Shown in pieces: positions 12,219-22,220 of a DNA stretch of 64,000 nt. The DNA lies in NCBI GenBank assembly GCA_025449115.1, contig JAHLKC010000044.1, positions 62,001 to 126,000 of the forward strand, in the 5' to 3' direction. The translations under genes and the position numbers were made by a program. This stretch comes from Chytridium lagenaria (lineage: Eukaryota; Chytridiomycota; Chytridiomycetes; Chytridiales; Chytridiaceae). The first letter of the stretch is position 1. Each line of letters begins with the position of its first letter. The notes under the pieces were generated by a model. That model had not been told where the DNA came from, ran no database searches, and saw only the letters and a program-made list of their open reading frames with translations.

Positions 12219-15200
12219 TTATTCCCCTTTGTGTTTTTCTTGCACCAGCCGCGCCGCTCCAACCGTTGATCTATTTGAAGGCTCTTCCCCATCTTCCGCC
12301 GCCTCCCTCGCAACAGGTGCATGTGGAATCTCCTCATCCACATCCATGAATTCTCCGCATCCCCCCCATCCCCTGCATCCTCCATATCTTCATCATCATC
12401 AATTTCTGTCGCAGGTGAAGCCGGCAAATGCATCATAACGTGATTCCAACATTCACATTCGCCATCCCTTCATCCTTTCCACCCTCCAATCCTGCAACCC
12501 ATTCTCCCCAAACAAACACCACATCAAATCCCGTTCCCTCACCATCTCTCCACCCCCCAACTCCCGCTTCTCATAAACCGGTAACCTCTTCTTCCCTTTC
12601 ATCAACGACCCCTCCTCCAAATCAACGACATCCCCTTCCTCATCACACCACACTAGCCCCGCAACATCACCTTTCCCCACCCTCTCCCGTCTCCTCACAA
12701 CCCCCACAATCCGTTCCTCCACGGTCTCCAAAACCACATACCGATACACCCAAGTCCGTTTCGTCTGTCCAATCCGATGAACACGTCCAATGGCTTGCAT
12801 CTCCAACCCCGTGTTCAACACAGGCTCCACCATAAAAACATGCGTGGCCTGAACCAGCGTCAACCCGGCGCTTTGATTCTTGGCATGAAGCATAAACACT
12901 TCAAGTCCCGCATCCTCCCTAAACTTTTGCACAGCATCACTTCCCCTCTTCCCACCTTCCATCCGCACAAACCGTATATGATTCGCTTGCAACGCCGCCG
13001 AAAGAATATAAAGCACCTGCTCCCATTGTGAAAAAACAAGCGACTTGCACCCTGGATCTGTTTGACGTAGATACAAGAGGTGTCGCACTATTGTGTCAAT
13101 CTTTGTACCAAAGGAACCGGTTATGGGAATCGCAGATAAGGTGGTCACGAGAGCAGATTGGAAGTCGAGAGGGGCGTCTTGATCGGTTTTAGATGGGATG
13201 ACGTCTACGGTAAGGTCTGGATTTGAGGGAGGGAGAGTTCGGGTTTTGGTTTTGTCGTAGAGACGGAAGGAGACGCTGACAACTTGATTTCGGCTGACTT
13301 TTTGGTTGCAAACAGCGCATTTGTGGTGCTTCAGTACCCAAAACTTTGTACATTCTACAAATGCGTTTAAAAATCAGTACTCAATACACAAATGCGCTAA
13401 AAAAAACTCATAACACCCGCCACCAAAAACAGGAAAGAAAAACACCTGCCACCAAAAAAGCAAAGATGGCACATACCCGCACAATATAAATGTCCACAAA
13501 ACGTCATAAACCCATGTCCAAATTCACTTCTACAAATCACACATTCCCTCACCGCCTCCGCCTCCTCCTGATTCTGCTCCTTCATCAAATGGAACAAATA
13601 GGCTTGTCGACGACGTTGAAGAACAAGGTGATCAGAGAGTTGAGATTCCTCATGTTCCATTTGAATTCTTGCCTGCTGCGGAGGGATGCTTAAAGGTTCA
13701 GGAGGCGTCACGCCATCTGATATGCGTTGAAGGTGACGAAAGTACTCGATACGCGCGTTGGCGAGGCGTCGGAAAAAGACGAGTTCACTGACAAACAAAT
13801 CGTAAGAACAAAAAATACAAAAAAAAAAAAAAAGACTAAACCCTATAAAAGAGTTAACCTCACCCCTGAAAGATTTCCAAAGCCTCCACCTCCAACTCCA
13901 CACACTTTGTGACCATCACCACCGAATTCGCCATCAACTGTTTCTCAAAAAAAATGCTCGCATTCTCAATCTTCGTTTTCAACTGTTTGATAAACAGTCC
14001 AACGTGAACTTCAGATCCGCCAGGTGGGAGATGCTCTGTCCGTTGCTTTTGAAGAGATTTAAAAAGATCACTGTCGATGGCTCGTTTGGGTTTAAAGAAG
14101 GAGACGCCGGTGAGGAGTTGGCGACGGTCGACTACGGCATCAGCGTAGGCATCCTAGGAATTGTAAAAATGAATATAGGAGTCGTGGTTGTTTCCATGTG
14201 TTAGGGGAAGGATTTTCTCACCAAGTAGATGTCAAGCTCGGATTGAAAATCAAGGTTCTTTGCATAGCTGTCCTTTTTCGCTTCTGCAGATTTCTCACCT
14301 GTCGGTCTTGAGCAACAAATCAGAGTGAGTTTAAGAACGAATGTTAAATGTCATGGTGAAAAATTTTAAATATCGCTTACGAATTCGCATCTTCAGCAAC
14401 AACCTCTTCCTCCAAACTCATAAGTAGATACTCTACAATCTTCTCCCTCCAAACCTTAATCACCCCCTCCACTGCTTCTCCAAACATTTTAGCAATTTCC
14501 CCACATCCTCCAAAATCGATCTCGACAAAATCCCTCCAACAGGTATCCGGACCGCCGCCTTTTCCAGCGCCTTTTCCCCCTTCATCTCCCCAACCTTCAA
14601 TTTGACCAACCCCTGAAGCTGCGCAACCCAACCTCGAGGTCCCTTCAAAATACTCTGTCGAATCTCTTCCGCCTCTTTATAATACTTTTTCCTCGTCCAC
14701 AGATTGTTTCAGGGAATGATGACAACAGGCGATGAAAAACACCACTCGGTGTTCGAGTTCGCGCCATGCGTAGACGGCGGCTTTGCGTTGACTTTCGACG
14801 CTTGGGTAAATCGTCGCCTTCTTCAGAGGTGGTGTCGTGGTCCATTGTTTCAGGGATGTCGTCGTCGGTGAGGTTGGAGGCGGCGGCAGTGGCGATTTGG
14901 AGGAACCGACGAACCGTGCCAAGACATGTGGAGTAGACAGATAAAGCGGATGCAAAGTTTTTTTCAAGCCTGTACAAAATAACCATGTTAGACCGGTGCT
15001 TCTTTCAAATAAAAAAGGTTGTAAACCTTACTCGAACGTCTGGGCTCGCTGGATTTTTAAAAGGACGATTTGACGCTCACTTGACCCAATGCTAGATTCA
15101 CATTGAGAATGCATCAAGTTCAACACCTCGTCAATGGATTTAAGGTTCCCGCCCAACATCTTTTTGTTTCTCTCGCCGACTTGGGGGTGACAGCTAATGT

Positions 15201-17712
15201 TGAAACGTCAAAAAAACAAACCAACCACAGTAATAAGGTAAAACAATAAGATTGCATGACATGATATAACAAAAGAAGAGAAGCGATAAAATAAATGCCA
15301 CTCACCAAGTCTGCCGAAGCTGTAAAAGCCAAGACCTCATCTTAAACCCATTCTTCTCATCATCCTTCCCCCCTCCTCCAACAAGTGTCCTAACCTCATT
15401 CCTACACTGCTCAAACAAATCATCATAATACCGTCTCTCCACCGCACTCAACTCCAACCCCAAATACCCCTGCAACTGCGGTGGAAGCCTCAAATCCTTC
15501 TCCGCCATCACTTTAGTGTTCCGATGCATGATCCGCGCTAAAACCGCTGACACTGCCCAAGGACCGGATCAGAGAGGAGCCTCACAAAAAAGGCCCGCGT
15601 CGAAAAAGGTTGGAGATTCAGGAACAAGAGGAGACCGTGGATATCTTCAAGGTCAAGGTTTGGAAGAGGCGTACCGGTGACGCACCATGGATGAACGCGT
15701 GGAATCAAACGCGCCATTTCTTAAAAATGTTACATGGGGGATGATAATAGGGGTTACCTGATGTGTTTGCCACAGGGGATTCCACCATTTGAGCTTCATC
15801 CAAACACACACGCCACCATTTTATCTGAACCAAAGGACTTTTCCGGCGTTCATACACACGTGGAGCTCTTCGTGATCGTTTGTTATCGTCTTTCGCCATA
15901 TGGATTTCGGTACGTAGGACATCGTAGGAGGTGATGACAATGTCGTAGTTTAGAAAGATGAGAGGATTGATGGTTTCTGCGACACCCTTTTGGCCTTGAT
16001 AACAGTAACATCTGTTTTGGTGTTAGTCGTGTGACGGAATAAGGGGTTACCTCAATGATGGTGCATGTGTTGAAATTTCGGCGACCCATTGAGACATAAT
16101 GGAGAGAGGGGTTATGATAAGAGTCGCGGGAGATGATATAAGATCGGAGGATGCTGTGGTTTCAGTAGACTCGGATGGTGCAGGTGAGAGTGGGCCGGAC
16201 CGAGATGAACTGTCGGCAGGTTCTAATGATGTATGAATGTAATTTAGATATACACCACGAAAACTTTAAAAGATAAATAAAAACAACTTCTTTTAAAGAA
16301 GAAAACGAAAAAAAGAAAACTGCTGTAAATCGATAAACTTACCACAGCAGACGAAACATTGCGTATCAGGGGAAGCAGTGTGGCAGGTAGGGTGAGCAAA
16401 CAGATTACAATCTTTACAAATCAGTTTCATAGGATTCTTTCGATCAAAAGTAGTCCCGCAGCTCTGACAAATAATGCACATCAATTCTCCATTCGACTCT
16501 TTTGGGCGAAACGTCTTCTTCAACACATCCGGCGTCGTCATCGGATTCGACACCAAAGATTGCCGATGCAGCAACACCAGCGCCAAAATTTCAATCGTTT
16601 TCCCCAACCCCATTTCATCTGCTAAAACCCCCCCTTTCAATTCATCCTCATTATCACACTGAAGATCCACCGCTGTAGTGCTGCATAAACCAGTAAGGCG
16701 GTTCAGGTAGAACGGATCTCCACTGGTAGGGCGTATTTGGGTGCAAAAGAACGGTGGATCCATGGGTGGAGGTGGTGTTTTGGCCATGGCGTTTCCGGAA
16801 GGTCCAAGTATCACACCCTCCCGTTCCAGCATCCAGCTAACGGCTCTAGCTTGAAAGGGGTGGAGCGTTGGTAGCAGTTCAAGAGGTTGTAGTGTGGAGC
16901 CGTGAACGGGATAGGAATCTGGAACACATCCACTCATGATGCGTTTGACGAGATCAGTTTGAGACATTCGAGCTTTGGAAGGGTATAAAAGGTCGAGGAG
17001 CCTGTGCATGGTTTTGCTGGAAGTTGTATTGTGAATGTCTTGGCTACCGTCGACGACGCGGTGATGTATGGAGATGCGGAGAAGGAATCCAGGAACAGAG
17101 ACTGGGGCCATTCCTCCGTGAAGCCAAACTTGATCCTTTTTTTTTTACAGGGTGGATGTGAGTGATGATGGCATTGGTGGAATGATGGCATACCATGTTC
17201 CAAGCATCTTCTTCAGTCTGACCTCGAGCGTCATCCTCCATGCCCATTGAATAAGGATACAATGCCGCCGTGAGCTGTACAAGCTTCAGCTTCCAAGCGT
17301 CGTAAAGGGCGTGAAGGATGGGATTGTTATCGCGGTTTGACGTATCCATCAGGAACGAAAAGACGGGTTCTAAGCCATCTGCTTGCTGGGCCACCAAGCT
17401 CAACCGCTGCGTCATGTCCTTTTTGTTCCTTCCGGTTTTTATTGTTTCCTTTACAAAGACCACAGGGACGTTGTCTAGAGCGTCTTGGATGGGGACGGAT
17501 GCGAGTGGCATTGCTTTGAGGATGCTGACAAGACCACAAAAGATCAAGCGGTGTGGAGGATCTTCATCCGCGACCGCTGGTCCTTTTCCCTTTGCATCAG
17601 CTGTAGTCTCCACTGAAGCTTTCTTTCTCCTCTTGGTGCGGATCGATTGACCGTCCCTCGGGGATGCGTCGTCCTCTGAATCCGACACCACCATCCGTCG
17701 TCTCCGCTTCAT
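12219..17712 (-). CDS. SHPRH/Irc20-like SNF2 helicase with PHD and RING, predicted E3 ubiquitin ligase
   Basis: The ATG is at 17712 and the first exon codes a basic, Lys/Arg-rich start (MKRRRRMVVSDSEDD). It splices at AWNM to a second exon with LHPFQARAVSWMLE, then GGVLADEMGLGKTIEIL (Walker A of SNF2). A Cys/His zinc finger of PHD type follows (CIICQSCGTTFD to CHTASPDTQCFVCC, about 16470-16340), inserted in the helicase as in SHPRH. Later come LIITPLSIMSQWVAEI, WWRVCLDEAQMVE (the DEAQ box), RIMHRNTKVMAEKDLRLP, a long helical insert, a RING (CVICRSEFGHGFMTFCGHLYC) and the helicase C-lobe (KSLVFSQWEQV, QAIGRVHRIGQTKRTWVYRY). In SHPRH-type enzymes this supports PCNA polyubiquitination and damage tolerance. 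An acidic tail (EIDDDEDMEDAG) continues through two shifts to a TAA at 12219-12221. Introns are numerous and not all resolved. Confidence 0.88.
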
Positions 17713-18074
17713 TTTTTTATATTTTTTTTTGTTGTTTTTTTTTTTGGGAATTTACTGATTGATACATGGGAATAGTTGGCGGTGCGTGTGGATGGGATGG
17801 TTTATTGGGGACGATGAGGGAGTGAAGGAGGTTCATGAGTTCGATTCCGTTCGGTGAATATGAGGGCCTTCATGTCATGGACGACAATGTCGGCGCAGAG
17901 TATCCGAGGCGCAACTCTGGGTATTGACGGGGGTACTCGTCGAGAACTGCAGGTTCAAGTGTCTCGGTGTAGAGAGGCATGGAAGGACCAATGAATGCAG
18001 CTCGGTCCGTGTGATCTATAAAAAGGTTGTAAGTTTAATTGAACACTGTCATTGGGGGGGGGGGAAAAAGACAC
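17713..18074. other. Intergenic: SHPRH promoter and DOPA-family 3' flank
   Basis: This is the upstream DNA of the SHPRH-like gene, starting with T runs at 17713-17742 (A runs on its coding strand). The far end includes the 11-G run listed separately. No gene or clear core-promoter motif is seen. Confidence 0.45.
18054..18064. repeat. 11-base G homopolymer
   Basis: A pure run of eleven G lies just past the stop codon of the DOPA-dioxygenase-like gene. It is the longest G run noticed in the window. Given the many single-base length problems at shorter G/C runs here, its true length is uncertain. Confidence 0.9.
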
Positions 18075-18602
18075 TCAACCAAGAAGTTGCTCCTTGCTCA
18101 AGGGATGGATAAAGATGCTGATGTTTGAAGGCGGTTTCGTGCCATCCATTGGTAGACCCTAGCAAAGTATTCCGTGGGGCACCAGACCTCGTAGGAACCC
18201 ATGGGATGCGGTCCTCTTGGGCCTTCGTTGACTGTTTTCAAAGGAACGGCGACAAAGAAGCCAAGCTCATTGAGACGAAGGATTTCCTTGCGCATCTGCA
18301 GTGCAGCCTCTCGAGCCTTCGCATCGCTGGTGATCCAATAGACATGAAAGTGGAACTGGGTGAATGGCATGATTTTATTAGACCATTGAAAAGGGGGCAA
18401 TAGGGTAAAGCAGAGAGAGAGAGCGAACCTCCTTGATCTCGTCTGCAGCCTCGGGCAGCACAGCAGATGGTTTATGATCTTTCTCCACCTGCATTGTTGA
18501 TGATGAGACGATGCTGTGAGGCTTTGACGGATGTTTGTCCGAGACAGTTGAGGACGTTGATGTCGACGTGCGGGGCCAGAAGAGACACTTGAAGAATCGC
18601 AT
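18075..18602 (-). CDS. DOPA 4,5-dioxygenase family protein
   Basis: Two exons, 18602-18429 and 18355-18075, give about 151 aa. The core is FHFHVYWITSDAKAREAAL, then FVAVPLKTVNEGPRGPHPMG, SYEVWCPTEYFARVYQWM and, after a frame correction, SIFIHPLSKEQLLG. The paired histidines FHFH, the GPHP motif and the late IHP histidine are those of the DOPA_dioxygen family (PF08883), whose plant and fungal members cleave the DOPA ring extradiol to betalamic-type products. Most members have unknown substrates. The first exon adds about 58 residues that are hydrophobic at the start (MRFFKCLFWPRTS) and then Ser/Thr-rich, which could be a signal anchor or targeting segment. One T seems missing near 18128, just before the IHP motif; as given, the frame stops eight codons later. 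Confidence 0.82.
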
Positions 18603-18805
18603 AATTGAAATCAAAAGTTTTTTTTTATATTTAAATTAATTATTCAGTCCGCTCATCGTTCCCGAGGAACACACGGCGCGTCGGATGGAAAACCGGTGCC
18701 TTTCACGGTACCTACCGCGAAACACGCCCAAACTCACAGCGCGGGTCCCCTCTCACCTTCTCACCTTTAATGCGGGAACCATGGGTAGTAGGGACAGGTG
18801 CTACT

Positions 18806-18869
18806 AAGATTATTTAGAATGCATGTTTGCAGTTTAACCCACCCGCTGGTGGGAGTGCATGTGCGAATG
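18806..18869. repeat. Diverged direct repeat, copy A
   Basis: This copy shares the 19-base core ttagaatgcatgtttgcag with copy B, followed by a taacc block and a gaatg-type end (gctggtgggagtgcatg against gctagtaagaatgcata in copy B). The spacing between copies is 117 bp. The core contains the palindrome atgcat. Confidence 0.75.
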
Positions 18870-18922
18870 TCCTTTCCAAAAGGGAGTGTGCCGCTGCGTT
18901 CTAGTGTAAGCCCAGACTCTAA

Positions 18923-18989
18923 AAGGATTATTAGAATGCATGTTTGCAGAGCTTAACCTACTTGCTAGTAAGAATGCATAAGCAAATTG
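18923..18989. repeat. Diverged direct repeat, copy B
   Basis: Second copy of the repeat described at 18806-18869, with a small insertion (ag before cttaacc) relative to copy A. The two copies are in the same orientation. Confidence 0.75.
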
Positions 18990-20235
18990 TAAGATTAACA
19001 AGATAACTAACTCACCAAGAGGCGCGTCGTAAATAGAGATGTCGTACCATTATTCGTATTTTTTTGTTCCCGTTCCATTCCTTTTCCTCTTGGGTTTTTC
19101 ATAGTTATCCCAGTAGATACAAGAGAGGTTATGGTATGCCAACTTATGGCATGCTACCACAATGGTCGAGATGTCTGTTGTTGTTATCTGATTCCTCTTT
19201 AAATATTGTTTGTTATTTGTTAAAAGTTGAATAGATTTACGTTCACCCTCTGAAGACCTGGACGCAAACCTCTGGGCACAGCGGCCTTTGGGGCCATTCT
19301 TTCTTAGTTGCACCTGCGGGTGCTTAGGTAAGCACGCCGCCAGATGAAACTACACCCAACCAAGAAAAACTTCTAAGAGGGGTTGAGTTGTGGATATACG
19401 CCTCTCTGGAATGATTCCCTCAAGAGTTCAGGTAGTATAAGAACCCTCAATGTTGTCTTTGAATTGTCATGTGCCAGCTACATATGTAGGACTGGGAGTG
19501 CGGCATAAATAGAGCCGTAGATGGACGAGATAGAGACAACACATGTTAAAACGGCTAAATGCGGCAATTACGAGGGCTAGTAAACTACTTGGAGGGGGAT
19601 GGACTCCCTCCTCAATGACGCTTCCACTCTGGCGCTTTGGATCTACACCTGAGTCTAACAAAACCACAGCAACTCAAATCCCCGCTGTCACTAAAGGCAG
19701 AATAGGGCCTGACTCTTGACCTAGGAGTACATCCTAACTGCTAGCCTTGTCGCCTAATATGTGGTTCTCTACCTCTGTATGCTGGGGCCTAGCAGAGGGG
19801 GCCATAGAAAGAACTTCACATGGCTTCCAAGAGTTGGCCAGCCATGGCTTCTGCAGGAGCATTGGGGATGGTTTGACATCAAGATCGTTTGCGTGCTAAG
19901 TGTTACTGTCAAAAAAAAAGGTGGCGGACCAACAGCAACGGCGCAAGGAGTATGAACCTGGGGATGTGGGAATGCAAGATGATGAATGGATTCTCAAGGG
20001 ATTTTGGTGGAAAGAAGGTAGGAAAAGCTGGATACCCACCCACATACATGTCGCCGGACTGTTGATGTGACTTGCGTTAACGTATGTAGATGGTTATTTT
20101 AGTTTTCTTGAGTCCGTAAAAGAAAAGAAGAAAAGAAACCACTAAAAATCCACATATCAAAGACCAGAGTTTTTTCTCTTTCTATTTTTTCGAAACTTAT
20201 AATCGGAGCTTAAAAATCGTAGGTATGTGATTGGA

Positions 20236-20251
20236 TATATCACGTGATATA
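20236..20251. promoter_or_regulatory. 16-bp perfect palindrome centred on CACGTG E-box
   Basis: The sequence tatatcacgtgatata is its own reverse complement and contains the CACGTG core bound by bHLH dimers. It lies 170-185 bp upstream of the start of the perilipin-like gene. It is followed closely by tacgtca (CRE half-site, about 20253-20259) and attgg (inverted CCAAT box, about 20262-20266), so this looks like a compact upstream activating region. Binding is inferred from the motifs only. Confidence 0.5.
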
Positions 20252-20420
20252 CTACGTCATTATTGGGCTTGGGTGTGGTGCTGTGCTTGATGCTGAGGGG
20301 ACAGCAAGCGGAAATGACAACGACATTTGACCAACGTCATTTTCCCCATCATACAAGAAAATAATCTTTTACCTTCTACCACCAACCTACCACCTACTGA
20401 TTGTATCAATACTGCCCGTC

Positions 20421-21506
20421 ATGACCCACCACCACCACCACACCCTCCTCATCTGCATCCACCGTCAAACTCGTCGAGTCTCTCGCTGCTCGCTTCCTCC
20501 CCTCCATCGTCAAAGACTCTGTCTACATCCAAAAGGCTGCTTCAACCGCTGCTCCCTACGTCACTTTTGCAGAGTCTACCGCTGTGGCCACCACTGTCCG
20601 CATCACTTCCACCGCTTCGTCCATCAAGGCTACCGTCGAGTCCACGGCCTCAGCTATTAATGACAAGGTTAATGAAACAGTCAATTATGGGGTGTCGACG
20701 GTTGTAGCTGGAAAGGTATGTTTTTGATAAGTGGAATTTGAGGAAGCCTCTCGCGAAGCGAGTTCGAAGGCTACGTATAGCAGAGCAATATCCTACTAGT
20801 CCTTGCAAGGAACCTGGATTAACATTTATTTATGCATGCAATAACTAACGCAATTCTTCAAATCTCCAGGACTTTGTCGTTGCAAAAGTCGACTCTGCCG
20901 TTCAGACCTCTTTAAACTCTGCCAAGTCTGCGGCCAACTACACTGTTGTCACTGCCAGGGCTATTGCTCCTGCTCCCATTGTGGCTGTCGTGTAAGCAAT
21001 ACTCTTTCAACATTTTTTGTTCCTTCACAGCAAGCTAACGTTATATTTTTTTTTCGTTTTTAGGGACAAATCCGTCGAGGTCGCCTCCAACACCACCAAC
21101 GCCGTCATCAAGCGCACCAACGAGACCGTTCAATATACTGTCGACACTGCATCTGCCGGCCGCAAGGTAAACTCCTTCCACTTATTATTTCCACACCCCT
21201 TCTAACTTTTCCTTTTTGCTCATTCAGTACGTCATCAACACTGTCACCGCAACCCGTGACCGCATCAACGCCAACATCACCTCCATCTCCAACTACGCCA
21301 ACACCAAAATCACCTCCATCACCATCTCTGCCAAAGATCTTTCCATGCCGTACCTAGAGTACGCGCTTAAATTGTCCCAGCCTTATGTGGATCGCGCGCA
21401 GTCGGTTGCTACGCCTGTGTTGAAGAGACTTCCTGTTGTGCATACTCTTGCCAAGAAGGAGGCGGAGAAGGTTGAGGTTGTGTCGCCCATTGCTGCGACT
21501 TTTTGA
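20421..21506 (+). CDS. Amphipathic-helix protein, perilipin-like lipid-droplet coat candidate
   Basis: Four exons, 20421-20715, 20870-20991, 21064-21166 and 21228-21506, give about 265 aa. The frame carries VKLVESLAARFLPSIVKD near its start, then long runs of short Ala/Thr/Val/Ser-rich amphipathic segments (TVESTASAINDKVNETV, DKSVEVASNTTNAVIKRT, TATRDRINANITSISNY) with a charged residue every 7-11 positions. It ends with a more hydrophobic bundle (MPYLEYALKLSQPYVDRAQ) and VVSPIAATF. Fungal perilipins such as MPL1 show this design and coat lipid droplets. The match is one of style and layout, not a specific motif, so an apolipophorin- or LEA-like helical protein is an alternative. Codons end mostly in C, a sign of high expression. 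The ATG at 20421 is one base out of frame with the body; dropping one C at 20425-20427 aligns it. Confidence 0.5.
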
Positions 21507-22220
21507 GTTGTGTTTTGATGTTATTCCTGTTCTTGTGGGTGGGTTTGCCTATATGCTATACGTTATATCCCCTTGTTAGCTTCCTTCACTTTTTTTTTCT
21601 CGGCGTAGAGGTGTAAAGGGTATTTTTTTCTCTGTTCTCGAGACAAAATGACATACTTTAACGCCGACTAGGCGTTAGACCCCCATTCTTTCAGTTATTT
21701 ATCCTCCACGATTTATTCCCCATATCGTGGCACTAGTCTCTTTATCTTTGAACCTCATCTCACTTGTTCACCACCCATTTCACGCTCTTGCGTATGACCT
21801 CTTTTTCGTTGATGGATAAATTATAACCGACTTTATTTGAAAACCTTATGTAAACATATCTTCCGCGTCGATCCCAGATATTCTACTCCGGGACCACAGG
21901 TAAATCTTTACAACACGGATAAAATAACGGACGTTCACGATGACCAACCGGGACTCTGTGAAGGAGTTGATTTTACTTGTAGGAACTACGAACCGAGATA
22001 TTTTGAGTTGAGCGAGTTTGTCAACGTTGAAATTGTCAAGAAGTTTAAGACGCACCGTCATCGCCGTCGTTTGTTCGACCGTCAAACTGCGATCTAGGAG
22101 CTGAAACCCCGGATATCAATAGCGCAACGATGCAGGTAGGCCAAGATACTTTTCCTCTCCGATGCGTTCTTGTCTGTCGTTCCAAAGTCGTCTTTGTTGC
22201 GGCGTCATGGTAAAAGCTGA
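21507..22220. other. Intergenic region upstream of the first ABC transporter
   Basis: About 710 bp. The start is the 3' flank of the perilipin-like gene. A stretch at 21837-22097 is open on both strands without any domain, so I do not call it a gene. The first exon and start codon of the following ABC gene probably lie in the last 100-150 bp, for example the ATG followed by a gtagg donor at 22131-22140. Confidence 0.4.

Larger units (their letters stand above)
18603..20420. other. Gene-poor 1.8-kb interval
   Basis: No open frame with a recognisable domain occurs on either strand. It contains a two-copy diverged direct repeat (separate entries), G/C-richer text around 18660-18780 and 19260-19700 that may be decayed transposon or exon sequence, and a cluster of promoter-like motifs near 20236-20270. 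I could not recognise an LTR, terminal inverted repeat, reverse-transcriptase motif, tRNA or rRNA. Confidence 0.5.

Noticed and set aside
17835..17870. gagttcgattccg, resembling a tRNA T-arm
   Set aside because: No matching acceptor stem, D-arm or anticodon arm could be found around it; no tRNA gene is called in the window.
19260..19700. LTR or non-LTR retrotransposon
   Set aside because: No terminal repeats, primer-binding site, reverse-transcriptase motif or target duplication could be identified by eye.
21837..22097. Region open on both strands
   Set aside because: Openness on both strands is explained by base composition; no domain, no splice context and no homology to the neighbouring ABC genes.
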